Under the pieces are notes generated by a model. The model saw nothing but the letters and a program-made list of their open reading frames with translations. It was not told the DNA's origin and did no database searches. Shown one piece after another: positions 19,445 through 28,737 of a DNA stretch of 64,000 nt. A program made the position numbers and the translations under genes. Source of the DNA: G047528255 sp047528255 (GTDB lineage: Bacteria; Bacteroidota; Bacteroidia; Flavobacteriales; Blattabacteriaceae). Within the stretch, counting starts at the first letter, position 1. The number at the start of each line of letters is the position of its first letter. The stretch spans positions 1,116,001 to 1,180,000 of the forward strand of contig CP180024.1 of the NCBI GenBank assembly GCA_047528255.1, given 5' to 3'.

Positions 19445-20731
19445 GAGAACGTTGCATGAGAAAAGGGTTTTAAAATATTTGTTGGTCAATATATTGTTTC
19501 GTATATTTGGAGTAGTAAATAAAAAAAGATTCGGCTCTATGTTCAGAAGCACTGCGGAAGTAAGTTTTAGTGAGCTATATATGGAACGTTCTACCAAAAG
19601 AAATGATTTTTTTAAAATGTTAAAAACCGGTGATCCACTGGGAAAGGATAGAGAAGGAAATAATAAAAATTATCAAAAAGGACAGGGAACAAATGGCCAA
19701 CCTGCTTACAGTGGTAATATCGTTATTTACGATAACTCATTTGAGTTACTGGTATCATCTCAGTGATGTAAGAACTGAAGAATTGTTGAAAGTGTCCTTG
19801 ATCTGTATGAGTTTTTGTGACCTTCGATTGGAAGGTCATATTCCAGATCATACGCCTCTATGTAAATTTTGCAATGAAATAGTAGCTAAAAATACATATG
19901 AGAGCTTACTAAAAAAGATCAATAAGCTATTTAGAAAAGCATCAGGATATCGTTAATAAACAGAAGTCATAGTAGGTGCCAGTATTGCAGTGAGGTCCTT
20001 TGTTCTCAAGGGACTACCATACCTGGTAGTAGAGAATCAGAAAATAGGGAGAAAAGCAAAATCAAATCACTCAAAGAAAAGCAAGGGCAAAAAAGAGACT
20101 CATTAGAAGTAGACACTCAACAAAAACAGCTCAAGAAATCAGGGAAACTCTACTACAAATAACAAGAAGCACATAAGGGGGGAATAAAAATGGAATGATA
20201 CTAGCATTAAGTACATAGCAGTACATAGCGTAGCAGCCAATGACATGATAGTAGAGGGCGAAAGCTATTAATAACCAAACTAGGATATAAACCTAGAGAA
20301 GTATATGAAGACAAAGGTTACCAAGTACCAGCAAACGTTTTTTATTTTCATAGTCGAGGCATAACCGTATACAGAAGAACCCCTATAGGCCACATCCTTA
20401 ATTGGGATAGCTATATTATTCAACAAATTAGGTGAGTACCCTATGGGTAGTAGAACGCACTTTTTGCAGTATAAATCATTGGTTTGGATCAGGAAAAAAT
20501 CGTTACAAAGGATTACTCGTGTGCATGCCTAGCCTCCTATGGAGGCTAGAGCTCATGATTTGTATCGTGCCGCTGGGATCATTATCCGCTTTTTATAAAA
20601 ATAGATATAATTAATTGATTTCATAATCCAATATTTTTCGAAAACGGTATGAAAGACTAAAACGCTATCGTCTTCAACGAAACCCATTTAGCAGGGTGAA
20701 TAAACGTAATTCACCTTAAAAAAATGGTCTC
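19445..20731 (+). mobile_element. IS5-family element, first unit of a tandem array (1287 bp)
   Basis: Full-length copy from GAGAACGTTGCATGAG to AAAATGGTCTC, decayed (transposase pieces of about 60-110 residues). It is followed directly by two more units in the same orientation, making a 3.7-kb head-to-tail array in front of cysH. Confidence 0.9.
19478..19509 (+). promoter_or_regulatory. IS-borne promoter (seen in most copies)
   Basis: TTTG (19478-19481), 20 bases, then TATATTTG (19502-19509): a full match to the Bacteroidota promoter consensus. It lies 35-60 bases inside the IS left end, with the transposase ATG about 30 bases downstream. The same block recurs in most full copies, for example AAAATATTTGTAAATCAAT followed by CGTATATTTGG. 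Confidence 0.6.
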
Positions 20732-21948
20732 ATTTCGTATATTTGGAGTAGAAAACAAAAAAAGATCTGTCTTTATGCTCAGAAATACTTCGAAAATAAG
20801 ATTTAGCGAACTATATATGTAACATTCTACCAAAAGGAGTGAGTTTTTCAAAAGGTTAAACAAATTGATACACTAGGAAGTGAATAAAGAAAAAATAATA
20901 AAAATATATCAAAAAGGCCAGGAAATAAAAGGCCTATCTGCCTACATTGAAATATCGTTATTTAACGATGATGCTTTTGAGTCACTAGTATGATCTCAGT
21001 GATGTAGAAACGGAGAATTAGTGAAAGAGCCTTGATCTGCATGGTTTTTGTATTTTTCAGTTAGAAAATCAGATCTCAGATCATACGAATTTATGAAGAT
21101 TTCACAATGAAATAATAGCAAAAAGGGATATGAGCACTTACTGAAAAAGATCAATAAGGAATTAGAAAAACATCAGGTAATAGTTAAAAACATGAGTGAT
21201 AGTATATTCCAGTATTACAGTGATCCCATTTACTCCTAAGGGATACCCTATATACGTAGTGGAGGATCCGAAAGGACGAGACTCAAAAGCAAATCAGTAA
21301 AAGAAAAGCAAGGAAAAAAGAGGATCAATCAGGAGTAGAGACTCAAATAAAATAGCTCAAGAAATCAGAAAAACTCTATTGCGTATACAAGATGAACATA
21401 GGAATGAATAAGAAAATGGAATGATACTAGCAGTACATATCGTAGCAGCTAATAATCATGATAGTATAGGGCTAAAGCTATTAATAACCAAAATAGTATA
21501 AAGCTTAGAGAAGTATATGCATACAAAGGCAGCAAGTGACGGCCAATCTGTCTTGCTATTATAGTCGAGACATTAAATGGCGTATACAGAAAAAAGCCTA
21601 TAGGAATGGGCCATAAGTATGATATCTATATTATTCACTAAATTAGTTAGTAAAACCCGATGGGTAGTAGAACGAACTTTTGGTCGTATAAATCGTTGGT
21701 TTGGATCAAAAAGGCTCATTACAAAGGATGAGCTCGTATACATGCCCAGCATCTTATGAAGGCTATTGCATATAATTTGTATTTTCCCCTGAAAATATTA
21801 TTATTTTTTCATAAAAAAATATAATTATTACACTTTATAATTAATGTTTTTTCCGAATATTATATGAAAAATTAAAAACCCAATTGTTTACAACAAAGCC
21901 CATCTAGGAGGTTTGAATAAACCTAATCCACCTTAAAACAATGGTCTC
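20732..21948 (+). mobile_element. IS5-family element, second tandem unit, lacking the left 57 bases
   Basis: Starts at ATTTCGTATATTTGG, which lies about 57 bases inside the left end, so it lacks the left terminal repeat and the -33 box. It ends CAATGGTCTC. Heavily decayed; no transposase piece longer than about 60 residues. Confidence 0.85.
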
Positions 21949-23176
21949 GTTTCATATATTTGGAGTATAAAACAAAAAAAGATCTGGATCTATGCTCAGA
22001 AGCACCTCAAAAATAAGCTTTACGGAACTATATATAAAATAGTTCTACCAGAAGGAGTGAGTTTTTAAAAGGTTAAATACAGTGATCCACTGCGAAGGGA
22101 TAGAGAAAGAAATAAGAAAAATGTATCAAAAAGGACAGGGAATAAAAGGCCAAACTGCATACAGTGATTTATTATTGTTTAATATACTGATTTTAAATAA
22201 TTGGTATAATCTTACAGTGATGTAGGACGGAAGAATTGGTAAAAGATTTTATAGGTTGCATGCGCTTTTGTTGTTTCCTATTGGAAGATCAAATCCTAGA
22301 TCATACGACTCTATGTGATTTTCTCAATGAATATAGTAGTCAAAAAGACTATGAGAACTTAATAAAAAAGATCAATAAGGAATTAGAAAAGCATTAGGTA
22401 ATAGTTAAACAGGAGTGATAGTAGTAGATGGCAGTATTACAGTGAGTCCCTTTGTCCCCAAGGTGAGGCCTTACCTACGTAGTGGAGGATCGTAAAGAGG
22501 AGAGTCAAAAGCAAATCAGTCAAAGAAAAATAAGAAAAAAAGAGGTTCAAACAGGAGTAGATATTCAAGGAAAATGGCTCAAGAAATATAGGAAGCTCTA
22601 CTACAGATACAAGAAGCACATAGGGGGGGATAAAAATAGAATGATACTAGCAAGAGATAGCTTAGTAGCTAATGAGTATGATAGTAGATGGCTAAATCCA
22701 TTAATAACCAAACTAGGATATAAATCCAGAGAAATATGTGCAGAGAAAGATTATCAAGTTCCAGCCAACGTGTCTTACTTTCATAGTCGAGGCATTAAAG
22801 ATCGTGTACAGAAAAAAGCTTTATAGAAACAACCTCTTAAGGGGGGATAGATAGATTATTCAATAAATTAGTGAGTAAAACCCGATGGATAGTAGAACGC
22901 ACTTTTAGCAGTATAAATCGTTGATTTAAATCAAGAAAGGTTCGTTACAAAGGATTAGTTCGTTTGCATGCCCAGCATCTCATAGAGACTATGGTGCATA
23001 ATTTGTATTTCGTGCCCCTGGTATTATTATGATCTATTCATAAATATATGATATAAATAATTGATTTATAATTAATTATTTTCGAATACGATGTGAAAGA
23101 CTAAATATCCATCGTCTCTAATGAAGTCTATCTAGATGGCTGAATAAACGTAATCCAATCTTAAAAAAATGATCTC
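21949..23176 (+). mobile_element. IS5-family element, third tandem unit, same left breakpoint
   Basis: Starts at GTTTCATATATTTGG, the same internal point as the second unit, and ends ATGATCTC inside the first codons of cysH. A transposase piece at 22482-22826 retains KHIGGDKNRMILA and SYFHSRGIKDR. Confidence 0.85.
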
Positions 23177-23909
23177 GAATAATTTTTTAAAAGAACAACT
23201 TTTAGATCTCAGGAAAAGGATAGAAAATTTTTCTTTTCAAAACTCCTTGGAATTTTTTACTCAAAGTTTCCCCAATAGGGTGGTTTTTTCAACAAGTTTC
23301 AGCATGGAAGATCAGGTCATCTCTCATATAATTCTAAATGAAAAAATACCTATCGATATTTTTACTCTTGATACGGGGCGTTTATTTGCCAAAACCTATC
23401 AAGTTTGGTCTATGACCGATAAGCGTTATAAAACCCATATTTCAGCCTATTATCCCAAACATGATCGGATAGAGCGTTTCGTTTCAGAGAATGGCCCCGA
23501 TGCTTTTTATGAGTCAGTCGAGAAACGTCAACAATGTTGCCACATCCGAAAGGTAGAACCTCTAAAAAGGGCTTTAAAGGATAAGAAAGTATGGATCACC
23601 GGATTAAGGAGCGAACATTCCCCTGATCGTAAGAGATTAGAACCTTTGGAGTGGGATGACGTTCATCAACTACTCAAATACCATCCGCTTTTGCCCTGGA
23701 CTTCAAAAGAGGTCAACGAGTTTATTCAAAAATTTTACATCCCTTACAATCCCTTGCATGATCAAGGTTTTGTGAGCATTGGATGCGCTCCTTGCACTCG
23801 AGCTATCAATCCGGGGGAATCATTCCGATCCGGTCGCTGGTGGTGGGAAGATGAGACAAAAAAAGAATGCGGTTTGCATCTGAGAACACAACACATTTAT
23901 GAAAAATAA
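23169..23909 (+). CDS. cysH: assimilatory APS reductase (CysH family)
   Basis: Reduces activated sulfate to sulfite with thioredoxin-type electrons. The 246 residues carry the nucleotide-binding STSFSMEDQV near 41-50, CC at 123-124, CAPC at 206-209 and the catalytic ECGLH at 233-237. The CC...CxxC set binds a 4Fe-4S cluster and marks enzymes that use APS rather than PAPS, which fits the absence of an APS kinase in the cluster. The only usable start, ATG at 23169, belongs to the right terminal repeat of the upstream IS (ATGATCTC, consensus ATGGTCTC); the next Met is residue 46, inside the conserved domain. The original N-terminus was probably replaced. First gene of the cys operon, eight bases before cysD. 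Confidence 0.93.
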   Translation: MISNNFLKEQLLDLRKRIENFSFQNSLEFFTQSFPNRVVFSTSFSMEDQVISHIILNEKIPIDIFTLDTGRLFAKTYQVWSMTDKRYKTHISAYYPKHDRIERFVSENGPDAFYESVEKRQQCCHIRKVEPLKRALKDKKVWITGLRSEHSPDRKRLEPLEWDDVHQLLKYHPLLPWTSKEVNEFIQKFYIPYNPLHDQGFVSIGCAPCTRAINPGESFRSGRWWWEDETKKECGLHLRTQHIYEK

Positions 23910-23917
23910 TAAGAATT

Positions 23918-24835
23918 ATGAAAAAAATGAATATATATCGTTTAGATTATTTAAGACAACTGGAGTCTGAAGCCATACATATTTTCCGAGAAGTGGCGGG
24001 CCAATTTGAAAGACCTGCCTTGCTTTTTTCTGGAGGAAAAGATTCTATCGTATTGGCGCATCTGGCTTTAAAAGCCTTCAGACCGGGGGAATTTCCCTTT
24101 CCTATGGTTCATATCGATACCGGTCATAATTTCTCCGAGGTTTTGGAATTCAGGGATTCGTTGGTGGAAGAGATCGGAGAGAAACTTATTGTGCGGAAGG
24201 TGGAAGATACCATACGATCTCGACAGCTTATAGAAACCAAAGGTCGATTTCCCAGTAGAAATGGGCTCCAATCGTATACTCTTTTGGACACCATTGAAGA
24301 ATTTAGATTCGACGCCTGTATAGGCGGAGCTCGCAGAGATGAAGAAAAAGCCCGAGCTAAGGAACGCATTTTTTCCGTACGAGATGAGTTCGGAGTATGG
24401 GATCCCAAACGGCAACGTCCGGAATTGTGGAATATTTACAATGGCATGCTTCATTTCGGAGAAAACATTCGCGTTTTTCCTATCAGCAACTGGACTGAAC
24501 TTGACGTTTGGCGTTACATCGAAAGTGAACGGATTGCTCTTCCTTCGATCTATTTCTCACACGAGAGGGCTGTTATTGATTATAAAGGAAAATGGTTAGC
24601 AATCTCTGAACTCGTCCATCCCGAGCATGGTGAAATGATATACACCAAAAAGCTTCGATATCGCACTGTAGGGGATATGAGCTGTACAGCTGCCATAGAA
24701 TCAGAAGCCGAAACCGTACAAGAAATCATCGCCGAGTTGATTACCGGAACTACAAGCGAACGCGGACAAAGTCGTATCGATGATGCTCTGTCGGAGGCAG
24801 CGATGGAAGACCGAAAAAAGCAAGGCTATTTTTAA
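23918..24835 (+). CDS. cysD: sulfate adenylyltransferase subunit 2
   Basis: Catalytic subunit of ATP sulfurylase: sulfate plus ATP gives APS and pyrophosphate, with the GTPase CysN. The 305 residues match the family. The PP-loop SGGKDSIVLAHLA lies at 38-50, and the tail SERGQSRIDD...MEDRKKQGYF is typical of CysD. It starts eight bases after cysH, without its own promoter, and is followed by cysN after 11 bases, so the three are read as one transcript. Confidence 0.97.
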   Translation: MKKMNIYRLDYLRQLESEAIHIFREVAGQFERPALLFSGGKDSIVLAHLALKAFRPGEFPFPMVHIDTGHNFSEVLEFRDSLVEEIGEKLIVRKVEDTIRSRQLIETKGRFPSRNGLQSYTLLDTIEEFRFDACIGGARRDEEKARAKERIFSVRDEFGVWDPKRQRPELWNIYNGMLHFGENIRVFPISNWTELDVWRYIESERIALPSIYFSHERAVIDYKGKWLAISELVHPEHGEMIYTKKLRYRTVGDMSCTAAIESEAETVQEIIAELITGTTSERGQSRIDDALSEAAMEDRKKQGYF

Positions 24836-24846
24836 ATAATACAACT

Positions 24847-26076
24847 ATGGATACTTTACGATTTATCACCGCAGGTAGCGTAGACGACGGTAAGAGCACC
24901 CTAATAGGTCGTCTATTGCACGATAGCCGTTCCATATTGGCCGATCAGCTTGCCGCCATTTCCCGTCCTTTTCAAGGAAATACGGAATTGGATTTAGCCT
25001 TACTTACCGATGGCCTACGCGCCGAGCGTGAACAAGGTATTACCATTGATGTGGCCTATAAATATTTTTCCACTTCCAGGAGGAAATTCATCATTGCGGA
25101 TACTCCCGGGCACGTCCAATACACGAGAAATATGGTAACCGGGGCCTCTACGGCAGACTTAGCCGTTATACTCGTCGATGCTCGAAAAGGTGTCGTGGAA
25201 CAAACACGGCGGCACACACTCATCGTTGTTTTACTCGGAATTCCTCAGATCATTTTAGCAGTCAACAAGATGGATCTGATTCACTATAATCAGAAAGCTT
25301 ATGACACTATTGTCAATCAATACGAATATTTAGCTGGAACATTAGGCCTGAAAAAAATAATATCTATACCCGTCAGCGCAAAAGATGGTGATAATATTGT
25401 TGAAAAGTCTCCATCGATCCCCTGGTATCAAGGCCCCGTTCTATTAGAGGCCTTGGAAAGCGTTCCCGCACAAAAAGACCCTCATCTTGATCCTGCGCGC
25501 TTTCCGGTGCAATACGTTATCCGTCCGCAAAGATTTCAAAGCCGTCGCATTTATGCCGGTAAAATCATCAGCGGTATCTATCGACGAGGAGATACGGTGA
25601 CCATCTTTCCTGAAGGGATTCAGAGCAAAATTGTATCCATAGCGGTAGCTGCGCAAGAAGTCGAAGAAGCCTTTGCTCTACAAAGCGTTACGATGCAACT
25701 CCAAGATGAGATCGACATCAGTCGTGGCGATATGATTGTCAAAAGTGAAGACTTGCCCAATTTGAAAGAAGAATTTGAAGCCTTGCTCTGCTGGATGAAT
25801 GGTAAGCCTCTCAAAGTAGGGGGGAGATATCTCTTGCAAATCAACAGCTGTCGAGTAAAGAGTATAGTGAAAGAAATCATATATCGCATCGATGTTAATA
25901 CAATGCAAAAAGAAAAAGCTCTCGAACAAGTAGGAATGAACGAATTGATCAAAGTCAAGATCAAAACCGCAAGCCCGATAGCCTATGATCCTTACGAAAA
26001 ATTGCGTGCCAACGGAGCAGCCATTTTGATTGACAAAGCCACCCATGCCACTGCAGCCGCTTGTATGTTGGAGTGA
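24847..26076 (+). CDS. cysN: sulfate adenylyltransferase subunit 1 (GTPase)
   Basis: Regulatory GTPase that drives CysD. The 409 residues show an EF-Tu-like GTP-binding domain: GSVDDGKST at 10-18, DTPGHVQYTRNM from 85, NKMD at 140-143. Two beta-barrel domains follow. It ends without an APS-kinase (CysC) fusion, and is shorter than the enterobacterial protein at the C-terminus as is usual for stand-alone CysN. The lack of CysC agrees with CysH being an APS reductase. Confidence 0.96.
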   Translation: MDTLRFITAGSVDDGKSTLIGRLLHDSRSILADQLAAISRPFQGNTELDLALLTDGLRAEREQGITIDVAYKYFSTSRRKFIIADTPGHVQYTRNMVTGASTADLAVILVDARKGVVEQTRRHTLIVVLLGIPQIILAVNKMDLIHYNQKAYDTIVNQYEYLAGTLGLKKIISIPVSAKDGDNIVEKSPSIPWYQGPVLLEALESVPAQKDPHLDPARFPVQYVIRPQRFQSRRIYAGKIISGIYRRGDTVTIFPEGIQSKIVSIAVAAQEVEEAFALQSVTMQLQDEIDISRGDMIVKSEDLPNLKEEFEALLCWMNGKPLKVGGRYLLQINSCRVKSIVKEIIYRIDVNTMQKEKALEQVGMNELIKVKIKTASPIAYDPYEKLRANGAAILIDKATHATAAACMLE

Positions 26077-26108
26077 ACTTTAAGCTAGCCTTCAAAAATG
26101 TCAACATA

Positions 26109-26942
26109 ATGAAAAACAAGGATTTTTTAGACAAACATTATCGGGAAATAAAAAACTATCGTTTGGCCTTGCCCGATAAGCAGCGATCGAACCTATTTTC
26201 CGAGAGTCTTTTTCGATGGCTTTTTATACCCGATCCCGACATGATCGAGGATCCCGAATTTTTTAGAGCAACCTATTTCGATTTGCAAGATCAACTTCAA
26301 AAGCTTTTCGCAGCCTTAGGATATGATCGGATACGAGCCGGAGAACTTACCGAAGTTTTTTTCAACAAGTTGCCCGAAATCCGTCAAACGCTTATTGAAG
26401 ACGCAGACGCTATATTACAGTTTGATCCCGCTGCTCAATCCATGGAAGAAATTTTCCTCACATACCCCGGGTTCTTTACTACAGCACTCTATCGAATGGC
26501 ACATCAACTTTGGGAACAAAAAATATCAATCCTTCCACGTTTAATCATGGCCTATGCCCACAGTAAGACAGGCATAGATATTCATCCGGAAGCTTATATA
26601 GGTAAAGCCTTCACCATCGATCACGGTACGGGTATTGTCATCGGTTCCAGCGCTCACATCGGTCATCATGTGAAAATTTATCAAGGCGTAACTCTAGGAG
26701 CTATTCACGTAGACAAAAGCTTAGCCGATAAAAAGCGTCACCCTACAATTGAAGATCGAGTCACGATCTACGCAGGAACTACTATACTTGGAGGAAAAAC
26801 TATCGTAGGCTGTGACAGCATTATCGGGGATAATGTATGCTTGACACACAGCGTTCCGGCTTTTTCAAAGGTTTATCAAAAAAGTGAAATCAAAGTGCGA
26901 AACAACAGATCTTTTCCTGATCCGATCGATTTTGTTATATAA
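26109..26942 (+). CDS. cysE: serine O-acetyltransferase
   Basis: Makes O-acetylserine from serine and acetyl-CoA, the acceptor for sulfide. The ATG at 26109 (MKNKDFLDKHYREI) gives 277 residues; a start at 26061 would overlap cysN by 16 bases and add unlike residues. The alpha-helical N-terminal domain is followed from about residue 150 by a left-handed beta-helix of hexapeptide repeats: IHPEAYIGKAFTIDHGTGIVIG, then a loop, then VTIYAGTTILGGKTIVG. The HGTGIVIG stretch holds the catalytic His. It sits between cysN and cysM as expected for its role. Confidence 0.94.
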   Translation: MKNKDFLDKHYREIKNYRLALPDKQRSNLFSESLFRWLFIPDPDMIEDPEFFRATYFDLQDQLQKLFAALGYDRIRAGELTEVFFNKLPEIRQTLIEDADAILQFDPAAQSMEEIFLTYPGFFTTALYRMAHQLWEQKISILPRLIMAYAHSKTGIDIHPEAYIGKAFTIDHGTGIVIGSSAHIGHHVKIYQGVTLGAIHVDKSLADKKRHPTIEDRVTIYAGTTILGGKTIVGCDSIIGDNVCLTHSVPAFSKVYQKSEIKVRNNRSFPDPIDFVI

Positions 26943-26969
26943 CAGTCTAATTATAAAATTCAAATAAAA

Positions 26970-27881
26970 ATGAAACCGAATAACATTCTACAAACCATCG
27001 GACAGACGCCACATGTTCGTATCAATCGTTTGTTTCCGGGGCAGCACGAAGTGTGGATCAAGCTTGAACGAGCAAATCCCGGAAACAGCATCAAAGACCG
27101 TATCGCCCTGGCGATGATCGAAGATGCCGAACGAAAAGGTTTGCTCAAGAAGAGCAGCGTCATCATTGAGGCCACTTCCGAAAATACCGGGATCGGATTA
27201 GCTATGGTATCTGCTGTGAAAGGGTATCGACTGATCTTGGTAATGCCCGAATCGATGAGTCTAGAACCACGTCGCCTTATGGCTATTTTCGGTGCAGAGG
27301 TCGTATTGACTCCGAGAGAGAAGAGCATGAAAGGAGCTATTGAAAAAGCCGATGAACTGGCCCAAACTGTAACTGACGCCTGGATACCTCAACAATTCAA
27401 AAACTCTGTTAACGCCGAGGTACACCGCCGGACTACTGCCCAAGAAATCTTGAGCGATTTTCCCGAAGGATTTGATTATTTAATCACCGGTGTAGGAACC
27501 GGAGGGCATATCACTGGAGTAGCCGAGATACTGAAAGAAAAGTTTCCTCGCTTGAAGGCTATAGCTGTAGAAACTGAAGAATATTCCGTGATCTCCGGAG
27601 GAACGCCCGGCCCGCATACCATTCAAGGTATGGCGAAAGGATTCATTCCTGCTATCCTGAATACCGAAATACTTGACGGAACCCTTTCAGTGAGCAAGGA
27701 AGAAGCTTTTGATTATGCCCGACGTATGGCTCGAGAAGAAGGTATATTGGTCGGGATATCCACCGGAGCTACCCTGGCTGCCATATCCAAAAAACTCCCC
27801 GAAATTCCCCTTCCCTCCCGGATCCTCACGTTCAATTATGATACCGGAGAGAGGTATTTGTCTATAGAAGGCCTTTTTTGA
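26970..27881 (+). CDS. cysM: cysteine synthase (O-acetylserine sulfhydrylase), with an altered substrate loop
   Basis: PLP enzyme that joins sulfide to O-acetylserine to make cysteine. The 303 residues have the PLP lysine at 42 (NPGNSIKDR), the phosphate loop VGTGGHITG and the terminal GISTGATLAAI. The substrate-binding loop, normally TSGNTG, reads TSENTG at 69-74: Glu replaces the invariant Gly (codon GAA, one change from GGA). This could impair activity, or be a base-calling error. The EATS.NTG flank is CysM-like, while other parts resemble CysK, so the symbol is provisional. The gene starts 27 bases after cysE. Confidence 0.88.
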   Translation: MKPNNILQTIGQTPHVRINRLFPGQHEVWIKLERANPGNSIKDRIALAMIEDAERKGLLKKSSVIIEATSENTGIGLAMVSAVKGYRLILVMPESMSLEPRRLMAIFGAEVVLTPREKSMKGAIEKADELAQTVTDAWIPQQFKNSVNAEVHRRTTAQEILSDFPEGFDYLITGVGTGGHITGVAEILKEKFPRLKAIAVETEEYSVISGGTPGPHTIQGMAKGFIPAILNTEILDGTLSVSKEEAFDYARRMAREEGILVGISTGATLAAISKKLPEIPLPSRILTFNYDTGERYLSIEGLF

Positions 27882-27891
27882 AATATTGCAC

Positions 27892-28737
27892 ATGTACACG
27901 AACATCGGAAAAGTCATATTTGCCTCGGCCGGGCCCGGAGATCCCGAATTAATAACCATGAAGGCTGCAACTCGTCTGCAACGTGCTGAAGTCGTTTTGG
28001 TCGATCGGCTTGTGAGTCCGGAGTTGCTCGAAAGGCGTGTTAATCCTTTGGCAGAAATCATATCTGTAGGAAAAAAATCCCATTGCCACAACTCAATGCC
28101 TCAAGAGAAAATCAATGCATTAATGGCACGATACGCTCTCGAAGGCAGATATATTGTCCGATTGAAAGGCGGAGATCTATCGATCTTTTCTAATCTTTTA
28201 GACGAGTTGAATGCTTTGGTTAAGCACGGCATCCCTTATGAAATTATTCCTGGGGTGACTGCTGCATCGGGCGCGGCTGCCTATAGTGGAATACCTCTGA
28301 CTGCCAGAGGTTATTCCTCAGGCGTCCGTTTTCTTACGTTTTATCAAACACAAGCCATAGATGAAGCCCCCTGGAACGAACTTGCTCGTACGGATGACAC
28401 TCTAGTATTTTATATGAGCGTACAAAAGATTGAAGCCATTGTCGAACGCTTGTTGGAACACGGAATTGACAGCGAAAAGCGTTTGATGATATTCGAACAA
28501 GCCACAACGCCTATGCAACGTGTTTATTCGAGTCCTTTACACGCCTATCACGAGAAGATCCGATCGCAAGAGCTGCTCACGCCTTCTCTGCTTATTGTCG
28601 GTAAAGTGGTGGCTTTACACGAATCTTTCCAGTGGTTACCTGATAATAATTCCGGTAAGAATTATTTTAATGATTTGATGGATCCCTCCCTTTCCTCTTT
28701 CGAAAAACCTTACCAAAGCAAGCAGTATGTTGGTTGA
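27892..28737 (+). CDS. cobA: uroporphyrinogen-III C-methyltransferase
   Basis: Methylates uroporphyrinogen III twice with S-adenosylmethionine to give precorrin-2, the siroheme precursor needed by CysI. The start is ATG at 27892, ten bases after cysM; a TTG two codons upstream is less likely. Of 281 residues, the SAM-binding SAGPGDPELITMKA is near the start, followed by VRLKGGDLSIFSN and IPGVTAASGAAAYSGIPLTARG. The usual GGDPFxFGRGGEE reads GGDLSIFSNLLDE, which I believe is a known Bacteroidota variant rather than damage. Its last 11 bases overlap cysJ. Confidence 0.92.
   Translation: MYTNIGKVIFASAGPGDPELITMKAATRLQRAEVVLVDRLVSPELLERRVNPLAEIISVGKKSHCHNSMPQEKINALMARYALEGRYIVRLKGGDLSIFSNLLDELNALVKHGIPYEIIPGVTAASGAAAYSGIPLTARGYSSGVRFLTFYQTQAIDEAPWNELARTDDTLVFYMSVQKIEAIVERLLEHGIDSEKRLMIFEQATTPMQRVYSSPLHAYHEKIRSQELLTPSLLIVGKVVALHESFQWLPDNNSGKNYFNDLMDPSLSSFEKPYQSKQYVG

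Noticed and set aside
19445..23176. Repeat array considered as CRISPR or satellite
   Set aside because: The units are 1.2 kb long and carry transposase remnants and IS termini; there are no short regular repeats with spacers.
23918..23928. Riboswitch or attenuator ahead of the cys operon
   Set aside because: The DNA before cysH is entirely IS sequence and the gaps within the operon are too short; no riboswitch fold was recognisable.
27892..28737. Loss of the GDPFxFGRGGEE motif in CobA as damage
   Set aside because: The replacement GGDLSIFSNLLDE resembles what I recall from other Bacteroidota enzymes and the rest of the protein is intact, so it is treated as a lineage variant.
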